A program made the translations under genes and the position numbers. This document shows positions 24,704 to 35,534 of a stretch of DNA of 64,000 nt, one piece after another. The notes below the pieces were generated by a model. The model was not told the DNA's origin, did not search any database, and saw nothing but the letters and a program-made list of their open reading frames with translations. Every line of letters starts with the position of its first letter. Position 1 is the first letter of the stretch. The stretch is from Stenopsyche tienmushanensis (lineage: Eukaryota; Arthropoda; Insecta; Trichoptera; Stenopsychidae): the NCBI GenBank assembly GCA_008973525.1, contig WACJ01000057.1:62001-126000 (forward strand), read 5' to 3'.

Positions 24704-25147
24704 TCTTATACATAAAAATCAATGTTTGTTCGTTCATGTTTCATGTGCTAGCGTGCCGTTCATTTGACAGCTATGAATCTTTGGGTTATTGTTGTGCGTA
24801 CCTTTGTGAACGTTATAGAATTAATACAAATATTGTTTATGTACGCAATTTGTTATGCGAGACGTTTAGCAGATGCACCATAGTGGCGCATATTGGTCTT
24901 GTGAAATGAAGCTTGGGCTGTGGATACGGGGAGGGGAAAGATGCGCACGCAATACGGTAGTTAAGATTAGTTCATAAAATAAAAGGAGACGGTCGGTCTT
25001 CAAGGCGTCAGCGAATGTGAATGCTTTTGGATCTAACCCTTCGGCCCGCGCTACACATGGCCTGAAGCAATAAACCACGTACTGCGTTTCTTTTCAAATA
25101 ATTGTTAAGCGTAAGTGGCATTGCAACGCATACCGGGTATTTGATAG
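24704..25147 (+). mobile_element. Short non-autonomous Helitron (H2), both termini present
   Basis: The 5' end is TCTTATACATAAAAATCAATG directly after A (24703). The 3' end is a GGCATTGCAACGCATACC near-hairpin, then GGGTATTTGATAG directly before T (25148). This fits A|TC...TAG|T Helitron ends, though the usual CTAG has become ATAG. The 3' terminus is nearly identical to that of the H1 copies and of the helicase-bearing element at 53729-56695. It is 444 bp with no transposase. Confidence 0.75.
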
Positions 25148-25184
25148 TAAGTTATATTAAAAATAAATTCAACCTGTCAAAGTT

Positions 25185-25440
25185 TTGTGTTAAAACATGT
25201 TTTATATTAAAATTTGAAAATAAATTAAAGCGTATTTTTTTTACAGTTAGTATCGAGACACGGTTCAAGAAACACAAGTTATGTTGTCATTAAATAATGA
25301 TAAATGTGAATTCATTGTTTTCATTTTATATGTATACGTTTCGTGCTTGTATAATTTCCATTTCTATATGAATAAACTAAATTTGAAATCCAACTTTTGC
25401 GGTCAGTTTCTATCAAGACACAGTTCAGGAAATATGTATT
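25185..25440 (+). repeat. Imperfect local duplication
   Basis: TATCGAGACACGGTTCAAGA (about 25252) and TATCAAGACACAGTTCAGGA (about 25410) lie about 158 bp apart in similar AT-rich context. A third copy lies inverted at 46367-46395 (TTTCCTGAACCGTGTCTCGA). The element type is unknown. Confidence 0.5.
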
Positions 25441-25689
25441 TTTTGCTACCCTTAAAATGTGAAAGTCATAAATCTATTTTTTTTTAATTTAAAACGATTT
25501 TTTATTGCCACTTTTAATCAACATCAAGATCAACAGAGAGATTTATAAATCTAATAGTGGATAAAAATAATTAAAAACGGCGATAGATACCTTAGGGACG
25601 TTTCTAAAACGAGAAGGCTTCATAAATTGGATCTTGATGAGCCGGCGTCATTAACTAACTCATTTTAAGCGGGACAAAATTGTTTACCG

Positions 25690-26150
25690 CCTGAGAATAA
25701 TAATATAAAAATCGCCATGTAAATCCACTTTTCTCTCAGGACCACGCAGCGTGAGTGAAGCTTGTATATCAATAAATGAACCCTAACACTCTTGATAGCA
25801 CACAATATTCGTTCATTTCTTCGCATAAACAAAAACAATACACATTTATATCTTTAGTTATAGTAAAAAAGAATGCATTTGTTAAAGTTTTAAATCAATA
25901 CAATCACGTTTCAAAATGAAATCACTTATGTTACCGAGCTGAGTTTCAAGAGTATTGATGTATGTAGCTTAATTATTCTAAGAAGATCGCCAACGATCCA
26001 AACAAAATTCCATACCCGATGATTTTCAATTGATTTTAGCGATCTTGCCATCAATGTACATGGGTGTATAATGAGACGCTAGACACCCGTCTCTGTCTTC
26101 GATTCATTGATCTCCGCACTCACTATGCGAAAATACTCTTTCTGTACTAC
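25690..26150 (-). repeat. Dispersed repeat family D1 copy
   Basis: The reverse complement carries GAATCGAAGACAGAGACGG, GCGTCTCATTATACAC, GATGGCAAGATCG, GAAATGAACGAATATTGTG, TATCAAGAGTGTTAGGGTTC, ATTTATTGATATAC and CACGCTGCGTGGTCCTGAG. All occur in the same order in 47580-48060. It is one of the longest D1 copies. Confidence 0.65.
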
Positions 26151-29004
26151 TCGAGTTCGAACGCATATATGCGCGATTACTCATCAACGAGTTGAACTTA
26201 TAGGACTTGGTTATATTGGTTCAATCTTTTTATAAGTGCGGAGCATACAATATTAAATGTTTTTTTTAATTGGGACATTGATTAACACATTCCGATCCGC
26301 TCACTTGAAAACGGATATTTGATGTGCAAAAAATTTTGTCGGTTTTTTCAACATATTCAAAATTTTGCTGCATTTTTGGAATTATAAAAAAATCACTGCA
26401 AAATTTAAGAATTTATGCTTTTCTTGCGAGTGTCAAATTCTTCCTGTGCTCACTTTAAGCTCATTTTATGACCTACCCTGAAATTCATTTTATGATCAAT
26501 ACAACTATTAAAGTCATATTGTTCATATTTTCGGTTGTGCCAAAAATACGTGCCGTTTATGCACTTCTGTTTAGAAAAGTTATAAAAAAATAAGGGGCGT
26601 GTATAGTTTTTGCAGAAAAAAAAACTCAAAGTGCAAAACAAATCAAACTCATATACTCACTTTATTTTGAAAATTCAACTCAATCACTTGAATTTTCATT
26701 AGAATAGTATTAGTATTGAGCAATTTTTGTATTTATATATATATATATGTCTATGCAATACGACTTTAGGCGACATTTTATGCGAAACAAAGTGTGCTGG
26801 AATGTGTTAATTGAGTGATTTTTAATTAGAAATGAGATTTTTCTACATTGTTTCTTTGATTTTGTTTGGGGATCTTTAATATTTGATCGGAGCGATTTGC
26901 TTCGGTATTTCGGTGTTGTTTATTTCGGTCATTTGATCACGAAAACGCTTAAGATTATTCATTGATACTTGATGTTCTCTCAAATCCGCATTCGGACATC
27001 CCTACAGCTTGTTTATAACGTCGTTAAGCCACACTAATATTATCAAGTGAATGTATTAGGGTTAAGCCTCGATTCCTTGGGGAATCAATTCTATTAATGT
27101 GCCTGTTTCTTGGCACAGACTTCTAATATTTCAAGACGACTTACTGAACCTCGTTAATATTTCTTGGCATTGCAATAACTGTTTAAGCTACCGAATCTCC
27201 ACGGTACTGAGCGTCGATACACAGCGTATGGAGCTCGCATTGTTCGCATTGTGGTATTAATATCTCAGACGCTTTATTAAAATATATTCGGGCCATTAGT
27301 ATAATGAGTTTCGCAGATTCCAAAAAATATATCTCCGCGAAACTTTATAAATTTAAACTCGTCTTGATACTCAATAATCCGTGCTTAAATTCACGAAGAG
27401 GAGCTTAATTAAATTTTCATGCTTTCGGTACCTCGAAAAACGATTACGCTCGAAGGTCTCGCACAACCGGAAAGGATTATGGGGGAGTACCGGATAACCG
27501 GTAATTTCGACGAAAATACGCGTACATCTCGTCGATGCCGAAAAATAATACGTTATATAAATATTTATTCAGCATGTATATACGTTTTTCGTTCGCCACT
27601 TTGTCACGTACCGGTGAGACCTACGGCGTGATAAATGCGACATGCCGGTTTAAGCATTGTCGCCACTTTTCTATGTTTGAATCGATGACCATTGAATGTA
27701 TAAAATTGCCATTTTGTCCGGGGGGGGGGTGGGTTTTGTTGCGGGTGGAAATGCGAGACTTTGATGCGGATCGTTTTTCATATCGAAAATTGGCAATAAC
27801 TTGACGTATGTACCGAAATTTACTCCGCGAATTTATGATCGAATGCCTCATAAAGTACGTGACACTTTTAAAAACAAAAATATGCCCCGGGCCGCGTTTT
27901 TTGACGGTAAGAAATTTGCTATTATTAAAAATAACATCGCGTAAAAATGGGAACCACTTAATTTTCATTGCCCGTAAGAAATTTAATATCGCTCATTATC
28001 AATTTCAGTTTCTGGGCTTTTGATTAAAAAGTGGACTTTGCACCATGAAAAAGTTATTCTTTTGTCACCCACCCGAAGAAGAGGGCAACTTTGTTGATTT
28101 TAATTTACATAATAAAAATAAGGCAAACGAATTTTTCTTCAAAAGCTGAGCTCAGCAACAGTCTACGCATCTCTATAAATTTATTCACATATTTTTAAGC
28201 GGCTTTAATTTTGAAAAGTCACGACATAGATTATAATAATCTTCATTTTTTCGCGTCATCCCCTACTTTGAATAGTTTTCTTTCCAAACGTGAAGCCTTC
28301 AAGTTAAATTAATTTTAGAGCGAACTTCCATCGCAAAAAATAATCACCATCGACAAATTTCTTATGAGTTTTTTTTCATAAATTTAAGACTCAATATCAA
28401 TATTTTTATCGGCTAATATTAATATAATTTATTTTATTGCAATAAATACCGTGCGAACATGCGATAAATAACAAGTTCTCAACTATTCAAGAGCAGTTAT
28501 ACCACTTTACAATACGTAAATGACATTAACCCTAATGTCGACGATTGTTTCTATTGCCTCCCATCTAGGGAATCCAATCCCGAGCCAAAATTTCGATCCC
28601 ATGATTTCGGAATTGCATTAGACGATTTTCAATAGGTTAATAAATTACATCGATAAATTTGAACAAAAATTACTAATAAGTCCAGATAAATAAAATACTA
28701 AAAAAATTAAAATATTATTTTGAAAATATGCCCGAAGTAACATTAAATCATCGAGTGTTTCGTCATTTAGTCTGGATCTGATTTTGGAAGCCAGGTAACT
28801 TGCTGCTGAAAATGCACGCGCATTGGAGGTATCGTCATCAGATATTTAAATGCTAGTTCACCATCAGTTTGACTGATAAAATACCTATCTACTGAGACAC
28901 GGACTAAAACTCGCAAAACTCCCGATTTGCCGATAAATTATTTATTTCCGTCGCTGTGGATGAATACTTATATACTATAACACTTAGATGTGATTCGTAA
29001 TTAT
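26151..29004. other. Long spacer, no supported gene
   Basis: It includes a (TA)n tract near 26737-26750 and a G10 run at 27720-27729. The section 27040-27960 is CpG-richer and has several overlapping open frames (27419-27631, 27535-27804, 27621-27968, 27808-28023). None has motifs, so I treat them as chance frames. Confidence 0.35.
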
Positions 29005-29203
29005 ATTACGATGGAATACAAAAATTCTGAACCCCGTATCTATTATATTTCATATCGATATTCCCATTATTAGAGTCGAAGTGTAGTAAATACACCACCG
29101 GTAGGGAAAGGTTGATATAACAATTTTAAAAACATATATTTACTGTATATATGTATTCATAGATTAGACAGCTACTGCCCCTAGGCGTCGCCTAAATTTG
29201 CCA
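29005..29203 (+). repeat. Direct repeat DR, left copy
   Basis: This ~199-bp segment recurs in the same orientation at 33192-33395. Shared blocks include ATCGATATTCCCATTATTAG, GTGTAGTAAATACA, CACCGGTAGGGAAA and GCATAGATTAGAC-like sequence. Confidence 0.8.
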
Positions 29204-29455
29204 ATTAGTAGTTACGCCACTGTTTCCAAGCGTCCAGGTTTCGGCGGGAATGTCTCCATTTAGTAGCCTTCATCGTGCAGGCGAGGTATACGATTTATGC
29301 TAGATAAAAAATTGAATCCCGAATTTTTCGGGATTACGTTTACTGATTGGATTCCCTACTCTCATCTATAAAATGAGTCTGACTGACTGACACTCATACA
29401 TATGGACGATTTCTAAACAAATAATCTATGTTCACGTACTTCGCTGGGATGATTT

Positions 29456-29470
29456 AATTTCATATAAACT
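29456..29470. repeat. Target-site duplication of the LINE, left copy
   Basis: AATTTCATATAAACT is identical to 30978-30992 and directly abuts the poly(A) tract of the LINE (read on the minus strand). Confidence 0.9.
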
Positions 29471-30977
29471 TTTTTTTTCTATGGGTGAGGAATCTTTACA
29501 AGACTCCCAGAGAATCTGGGTAGTGTAGGATTCACGATTTTTTGGTCGTGCCTACCCACGAAACCTCCCCCTTGTCCTTCTCTGTCCCCCTGGTATTGTT
29601 TTCCACATTGCTTCAGGAGGACAGGTAGTCTGGCCTTAGGTGATTGGCCCTATTCTATTGTTGGAGAGGCTGTTGCGCTCTGCGTCTTTCTCTTTCACTG
29701 CCCTATTTGGCGCTCAGAATCTCTTCCACGTATTCGCGCCAAAGGTCCCAGTTCTTCTTGCTCTCCATCATGCTGTGGACCATGTTGTTGACGTTGAGCT
29801 CGGCTACCCCGAGTACTTGTTTCAGCAGTTTCCTCTGGGGTGCCCAAGCCTCACAGCTAATGATGGTGTGCTCTGCGTCATCGACTTCCGCTTGGCAGTG
29901 ATGGCAATTGGCAGATGTTTCCTTGCCAATCCACTTTAGGTACGCTCCGAAACATCCGTGTCCGGTGAGCGCCTGAGTTAAGCGGTAGGTCGTTTCGCCG
30001 TATTTTCTGGACCTCCACCGACTTACGACCGGTATAAGTCGGTGGGTCCATCTTCCTTTTGTGGACTGATCCCATCTCTGTTGCCAGGCTTCCTTCAGTT
30101 TCTGTTCATGTTTGTTGCGGTTTTTGGGATCTTCATAGTCCAAGGCCCTCTTTTTTGCTAGGAGGTCCAGCGGCGGGATTCCTGCAATCACGAGCACCGC
30201 TTCTTCTGATACTGTTCTATATGCTGTGGTGACTCGGAGCGCTCCCTGTCGCTGGACCCCAGCCAGTTTTTTCCTATAACTCTCGTGACGGAGTGACTCG
30301 TACCATATCGGGGCACCGTACAGAAGTATTGAATGGATAACCTCATTTATGATTTTCCTTCTGCACGGCTTTGGCCCTTCGACATTGGGCACGAGCCGTC
30401 CGAGCTCACTGGCCACCTTCTGCGCCTTCTGCGCAGTTGCTTCAATGTGTCTTCTGAAGGTCAGCTTGTTGTCCAAGAGGATCCCGAGGTATCTCAGCGA
30501 TTTGCTGTATTCCACCTCGTGACCGTTTACAACAAGCTTTTTGACCCTCGGTCTCCTTCTCCTGCTGCATATAATTGCCTCCGTTTTCTCCGCGGCTAGC
30601 TGCAGGCGATTCTCACGCATCCACGCGTTTATTCTAGCGAGGGCTTCATTGCCCTTCGCTTCCATGTCCCACGGATGTCGGGCTGTCACCAGCAGCGCGA
30701 CGTCGTCTGCGAAGGCAATAAGTTGTGTTTCTACTGGCATCTTGACCTCTAGTAGGCTATTGTACAGGTCATTCCACAGGGTGGGTCCCAGGACGGACCC
30801 CTGCGGAACACCCATCTCCAGTTTCCTTTCTGTGTCGGTTTCATCGTGATGGACACGTTGGTTTCTGAGATAATCGCTGACGAGCTCTTCGGCGTACTCA
30901 GGAACATCGAAGTTTCTCCTGAGCGCGTCAGCGATTAGTTCCCAGCTGGCAGTGTTAAACGCGTTTTTTATGAAGTG
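29471..30977 (-). mobile_element. R1-clade non-LTR retrotransposon (LINE), 5'-truncated
   Basis: The 1,507-bp insertion is bounded by an exact 15-bp target-site duplication. On the minus strand its 3' end is a poly(A) run, complementary to the T tract at 29471-29478. That tract follows a 3' untranslated region of about 220 bp. The insertion begins inside reverse-transcriptase motif A, so the 5' end is lost, as is usual for target-primed reverse transcription. The single interrupted gene is described separately. It lies within a piggyBac pseudogene, not in rDNA. Confidence 0.9.
29703..30977 (-). pseudogene. Reverse transcriptase C-terminal part of the R1-clade LINE
   Basis: About 424 codons without a stop. 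The same open frame extends upstream through 35 codons of piggyBac and target-site sequence, so a predicted 459-residue product would be a chimera. Order of landmarks in the LINE part: KNAFNTASW (end of motif A, with the catalytic Asp lost to truncation), GVPQGSVLGP (motif B), FADDVALL (motif C, catalytic DD intact), the NKLTFRRHIE connection, a RYLGILLD block, the GAPIWYESL thumb region, AGIPPLDLLAKKRA, LTGHGCFGAYL, and a C-terminal CX2C-X7-H-X4-C finger (CHHC...HTIISC). These features are typical of the second ORF of R1-clade elements, which is about 1,000 residues when complete. It lacks the endonuclease and the N-terminal RT, so it cannot be active alone. The long open frame suggests a recent insertion. 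Confidence 0.9.
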
Positions 30978-30992
30978 AATTTCATATAAACT
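30978..30992. repeat. Target-site duplication of the LINE, right copy
   Basis: AATTTCATATAAACT, identical to 29456-29470. It encodes part of the interrupted piggyBac frame. Confidence 0.9.
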
Positions 30993-31567
30993 ATGAATCC
31001 AGTATATTGCTCTACTAGCTTGATAACCAGCCTTGTGTCCATCGGATATTAGTCTGCCGTATGCATATATACTCCCCAGCATCTGATCTGTAACATCAAT
31101 ACATCCCTTGTCCTTGTTGTAAAATAATATTAACTGTAGATTTTGGGTTCTCCAACAACTTAATAATGGGATGACAGCTTTTCATTTCTCGGAACGTATG
31201 AAACAGTTGCAAAATCATCTGTAAATTCGGAAGAATATATTGGACGACGACATTATAGCAACATTTCTTTCGGAATACATTTTTTATTCCGGCGGATAGC
31301 CTCAACAAAAGCAAGCCCTGCCTCCTGAAGTTTTTCCGCGTCATAGAAAGTTGTGTAATAATTGTCAGCAATTACCGTCCTCCCACTTCCTTTGTAACAC
31401 CCAGTTAATTTCAGTAGCACCTTTTCACCTAAGTTGACTGCTCTCTGGTCTCCTTCTTCCTTTCCAGTTACAGGATACCTTTACAAAGATATCCATCTCC
31501 TGAATCACAGAGCAGAGCAGACATATGGTGCAAAAACATTTTCTGCAGCAATGATAAAAGAAAAATA

Positions 31568-32045
31568 TTAGGTCGAGTCATAAATACTTGCCGATTTTTT
31601 TAAAATATTTATTTAGTTTTAACAAAATAACAAAGCAATGTAACTCTATTACATATTCACCATTATTAGTGATAACTTTCTACCGTTTTATTGGTAACTT
31701 ATCAATACCCTCTTCATAAAATTTAGCAGGTTTAGATGAAAAGAATTTTTTGATTGCGTGATTCACTTCCTCGTCGTTTTTGAAAATGTTTTCATTTAAT
31801 AAATTCTGCAAAGAACAAAATAGATGGTAGTCGGTTGAAGCACGGTTCGGGGAATGTAAGAGATGTGGTAAGACAGACCACCAAAGTCCCAGAATCTTTG
31901 ACTGCGTCAACTTTGCTGTATGTGGTTTTGCATTATCGTATAACAATATGACGTTGTAACGGATTTAGTTTGACGTATTTAGCTTTCCTGATAATTCTCT
32001 TATTGATTGATGTGTATTTTGCTCCAATAACACCTTTAAAATGTC
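31568..32045 (-). pseudogene. Mariner transposase remnant (irritans-like) with one terminus
   Basis: The end TTAGGTCGAGTCATAAATAC, preceded by TA, has the form of a mariner terminal inverted repeat. The minus strand encodes an N-terminal HTH piece (LLEQNTHQSIRELSGKLN). This is joined by deletion to the C-terminal half: LLYDNAKPHTAKLTQ with the second Asp, PHLLHSPNRASTDYHLF with the third Asp retained but Pro-Asp changed to Pro-Asn, then EEVNHAIKKFFSSKP and GIDKLP. The first catalytic Asp region is deleted. The second terminus was not found. The open C-terminal 88 codons are free of stops. Confidence 0.85.
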
Positions 32046-32898
32046 CATTTAAAATCAGCGCGTACAAATGCGACGCGCCGGTGAATCGTTGGCAGTTAAA
32101 AGGTTAACATGTGATAAGAATAACGTAACTTTAACTCGAAATGTCATACAAATTTGATATAGATTTAAATAAATGTAATTTTACATAGAACTATGAACTG
32201 ACTGAATGATGTCCTTCTGTTTTGTCTGTGTGTTTGTGTACCATTTAAACAATGCAATGCAAGTCAAAAATAATATTTTTTTGTATTTTATCCCGGACCA
32301 CAGATTGAAAATCACTTTTATATTTAAATGCATCGACGCACAAAACTCTTTTTAAGGTATTTATTAAATTTCATTTAAATCTATTGATTGGTTTGAGAGT
32401 TATATCAATTTTACGAAAGTAATAGAGTTTCATGAATTTCTTGTGAAACCATCCAGACTTTGGGAGAAGTTTAATGCAAAATACCCAGACTGTAAAGTGT
32501 TACGCTTTACATATTGGTTATAATAAAAACCATGTGGATTTGGTCTTTTCCGTTGATTAAAGCTATTAAAGAGGCCAAAACCTTGCAGTATTTTTAATAT
32601 TTGGCATATTTTTGTGCGAAATATTTCATTATCGCCTAAATATGATTTTATTTAAAGGTACGATTTAAAGCTCAAAATTTATATATACATGTATAGTTCA
32701 AATATATTTGATATCCATATTTTAAAAATAAAATGTAGCCTCAATGGTGTCCCTTGAGCTGATGTCATTCATGGACCTAAATCCACAATGGTTTTCTAAA
32801 GAGGTTCGTCCTTAAATATAAGGATTGTGGACGTTATGACAACAATGGCTCGACCTTAGAGTTTTATGATATTTTTGGATGTATTTTTAAATATTTAA
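32046..32898. other. AT-rich spacer
   Basis: No supported features. Confidence 0.35.
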
Positions 32899-32992
32899 TA
32901 TATCGCTCAATAAATTTGTAGGACTTTTTTTCACTTTAAACTCTTTTCTTCGTTTGCGGTCGTTTTATCGAAGCAAGCTTACAAGGGCTCCT
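32899..32992. mobile_element. MITE, left part (same family as 58137-58253)
   Basis: TATATCGCTCAATAAATTTG then TAGGACTTTTTTTCACTTTAAA and TTCTTCGTTTGCGGTCGTTTT match the first ~80 bp of the complete copy at 58137-58253. The right terminal inverted repeat is degraded. Confidence 0.6.
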
Positions 32993-33191
32993 ATGGCCAC
33001 AGGATTTTTTTATTTCACAGGTGATGCACCTGCCATGAAGGGAGCACCCCAACGGTCAAATTGCTTGATTCCACGTATTTGTCAGCCATTTTGTTCAGTC
33101 ACAGTAAATTCTTCCGATGGAAAGATTGTCGCGCACTCCTACCACTTTCATCCGTTTTTGACTTTGCAGAACAATACACACAACAACAAAC

Positions 33192-33395
33192 ATTACGGAG
33201 GAATACAAACATTCTGAACCCCGGATCAATTATATTTCGTATCGATATTCCCATTATTAGATTCGAGGTGTAGTAAATACATCACCGGTAGGGAAAAGTT
33301 AATGTAACAATTTGAAAAATATATTATATATGCACTATATATATGAATGCATAGATTAGACTGTTACTGTCCCTATGCGTCGTCTAAGCTCGCCA
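33192..33395 (+). repeat. Direct repeat DR, right copy
   Basis: This is the counterpart of 29005-29203, offset by about 4.19 kb and in the same orientation. The two copies bracket the piggyBac/LINE/mariner cluster. Whether they are ends of one element or members of a dispersed family cannot be decided here. Confidence 0.8.
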
Positions 33396-34640
33396 TGCGT
33401 TGTCTAAGCTCGCATGTTATATATTTTAATATGGTTTTATTCAAATTTTAATCATTTATCAAAGGGTTGATTCGAACATTATCGCATCCTTTGAATAAAC
33501 TTATTGCAAGAAAACAATCCATAAATATGAATGGAAGCGCTCTCATTTACGGGCAATTGAGTCCGTTTGTTGAGATTTAGATTAAAATAAATGGGCCATT
33601 TCCACTTCATCGATTGAATACACAAAATTGAATCTCAACGATATCGACTTCGTCGAGAATGTTTATAAAGAACCTGCCTTGTCAGATTAAAAAAATACTT
33701 TATGTTGATATGCATGATTTATGAAGGCGTGCGACTGTGCGTTATAGGCATAATGTCCTAATAAAAGGCATAATGACCGAAAATTCGTTCGCATGTGATT
33801 TTTTCAAACGTCTAGATGTTTTAGGCGGAAAATTTACGTTCAATACATGAGGGTAATTTACAAGTGAAAAATACGGTAGGAAAATAATGGAAACGTGCTC
33901 GACTTCAATGAAAATCGACGTTCGATAGACACCCCTAAAATAAGGAATGATACCCCGAAAAAATACAATAAATCTTTTTTTTGTTGCGCGGCAAAGTGTT
34001 TTTTAAGCTTAACAAAGCTCATTTAAAACAAACTTTCTCCTGCGTAGGCATTGTTCATTTTTCGCCGGAATTAAAAGGCTTTCGAATAATAGTTTATCGG
34101 GTGAGTACGTGAGCCCTAACCGTTTTTGCCTGGACCCTGCATCACTTTTCCGACCCTGTAGTGGCCTTTCATCACAGACTACCGTAAAAATGCTCACAGA
34201 CGAAAAGGAAGGTTCTATTTACGAGGTCATAAGAATATTTCTGAAAACATTCATTGTAGTCGTTCGTATCCTGTGTAACAATGAACGGTCCTGGCATCAG
34301 ACGCAGAAGCTTTTGCATACCCAATGAAATATGCGAATGGCTAATTTGAATAAGGGATGCTTTTTTGTAGATGTTATTCTTTGTGGAAAAATTTTATAGT
34401 GAAATATGAAACCTTTTGACATCCTGGACGTATATCTTTGAAATCCTTCCTCGTTTCAAAGGCATACATTTCGTATCGTTTCACGAAATTCACTCCAAAT
34501 GGGCAAATATTAGGGCAACTGGAACGAAATAAAAAAAGGAAAAATATTTTGCAAATAACTAATTGAAAATAAAATGCATATATTAGGAGAAGGCATAAGT
34601 AATCAATAATTTCAAATGAACACGTATCTCGCCGAGTCGG
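33396..34640. other. Spacer without recognised features
   Basis: GTTGTCTAAGCTCGC is repeated near 33377-33410 (TCGTCTAAGCTCGCCATGCG, then TTGTCTAAGCTCGC). The sequence 33840-34500 is CpG-richer. No supported gene. Confidence 0.35.
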
Positions 34641-34699
34641 GCACCGGTGACTGATGACGATTGTTACCAGTGCGCCGTGGCAGGCACCGGTGACTGATG
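34641..34699 (+). repeat. Short direct duplication
   Basis: GCACCGGTGACTGATG occurs at 34641-34656 and 34684-34699, with a CAGTGCGCCGTGG block between them and a related CTGTGCGCCATC after the second. Confidence 0.8.
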
Positions 34700-34775
34700 G
34701 TACTCGATTTAGTAAAATAGTCTCTGTGCGCCATCAGTTATAAATTTAACAGTTTTTAATATATAATCTGATACA

Positions 34776-34802
34776 TGGTGTTCCTGAACAAGCGGAACAC
34801 CA
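34776..34802. repeat. Perfect 9-bp stem hairpin followed by a T tract
   Basis: TGGTGTTCC and GGAACACCA pair perfectly around a 9-nt loop (TGAACAAGC). A run of nine T follows at once, after GA. It could be a structured RNA end or part of a terminal repeat. No gene was found upstream. Confidence 0.6.
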
Positions 34803-35115
34803 GATTTTTTTTTAAAAATAACCATATCCAAAAAAACGGTAGGTATATTCCATGTTCTTCTTCTACGAGATTTATATAATTTAACATATATAATATACTA
34901 ATTTAGATGAATGTATGCATATTTAAAAATGTTATAAATGCGTTTTAGGTTAAAAAAGAGTTTTTAAGCATAAAAAATCTTTTTATTTCGAGACACACAT
35001 TATTCGATCATGAACATTATTTGATAGTTATATAATACGAAACAATAGAATAATAAATTTAAAATAATATATGATAAAAAAATAGGCTCTATGTATAAGA
35101 TACAGTATAAGTAAA

Positions 35116-35520
35116 TTAAATATTTCTATATAAAATATTGAAACACGCTAAACATAGATGTTGAAAACCATCACACCCCCCACAATACGTTACAACCTGT
35201 TTGGTTTTATTCCTTGCAAATTTTCTTCCAATGTTGCAATTTAATTTATAGCACTTGGTGCAGCAACGACGAACATTTCGACGAACAACTTTTTTCAAAA
35301 GTTCATGACGCGATCGTCTTGCAATAATAGATGATGCAGTTGAAATGGATGGCTCGACAACATCACTACATTACATTAGATAAAATACGAGTTCTTTTCT
35401 AAATTCTACAATAGTGATCTTTTCTTTTTTTTCCACAATTGAAATATTAAGAGGCAGTTCGAAGACTAATTTGCGATACCATTTAATCGATTTTCGTATA
35501 GGGTTGCAATAAGATAACAG
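35116..35520 (-). pseudogene. piggyBac-like transposase C-terminal end with Cys-rich domain
   Basis: On the minus strand the frame gives NPIRKSIKWYRKLVFELPLN, matching the conserved NPxRKxxKWYRKVAFELL segment of piggyBac transposases. After a stop codon come RRCCTKCYKLNC, ARNKTKQVVTYCGGC and LCLACFNILYRN. The CX2C...CX2C...CX2CF spacing is that of the C-terminal Cys-rich DNA-binding domain of many insect piggyBac-like transposases. The fragment is cut off at its 5' side exactly where the 361-bp satellite begins. I could not find the missing upstream part on the far side of the array. Confidence 0.85.
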
Positions 35521-35534
35521 AGGTGTTTAACGTA

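Larger units (their letters stand above)
29410..31566 (-). pseudogene. piggyBac-like transposase pseudogene, split by a LINE insertion
   Basis: Read on the minus strand from 31560, the translation gives the piggyBac central domain with frameshifts and stops. In order it shows a CDSGDGYL block, then GRTVIADNYYTTFYDAEKLQ, then FVEAIRRNKKCIPKEML and a stop. Then come DDFATVSYVPREM, an altered QGQGM...CYRSDAG segment over the YNKxKG..DQM site, and finally TGFIVYMKLN. Frame and family context resume as HPSEV on the far side (29410-29455) of the LINE that occupies 29471-30977. The N-terminal third and the Cys-rich C-terminus are not seen here. A mariner remnant with its own TA-flanked terminus begins at 31568, right where the piggyBac similarity stops. 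Confidence 0.8.

Noticed and set aside
29380..29400. Possible further Helitron 5' end (TCTATAAAATGAGTCTGACT)
   Set aside because: The terminus is plausible, but no matching 3' end with CTAG and the family hairpin was found downstream, so it is not called.
29640..30849. Plus-strand open frames of 85-102 codons over the LINE
   Set aside because: They are antisense shadows of the reverse-transcriptase frame.
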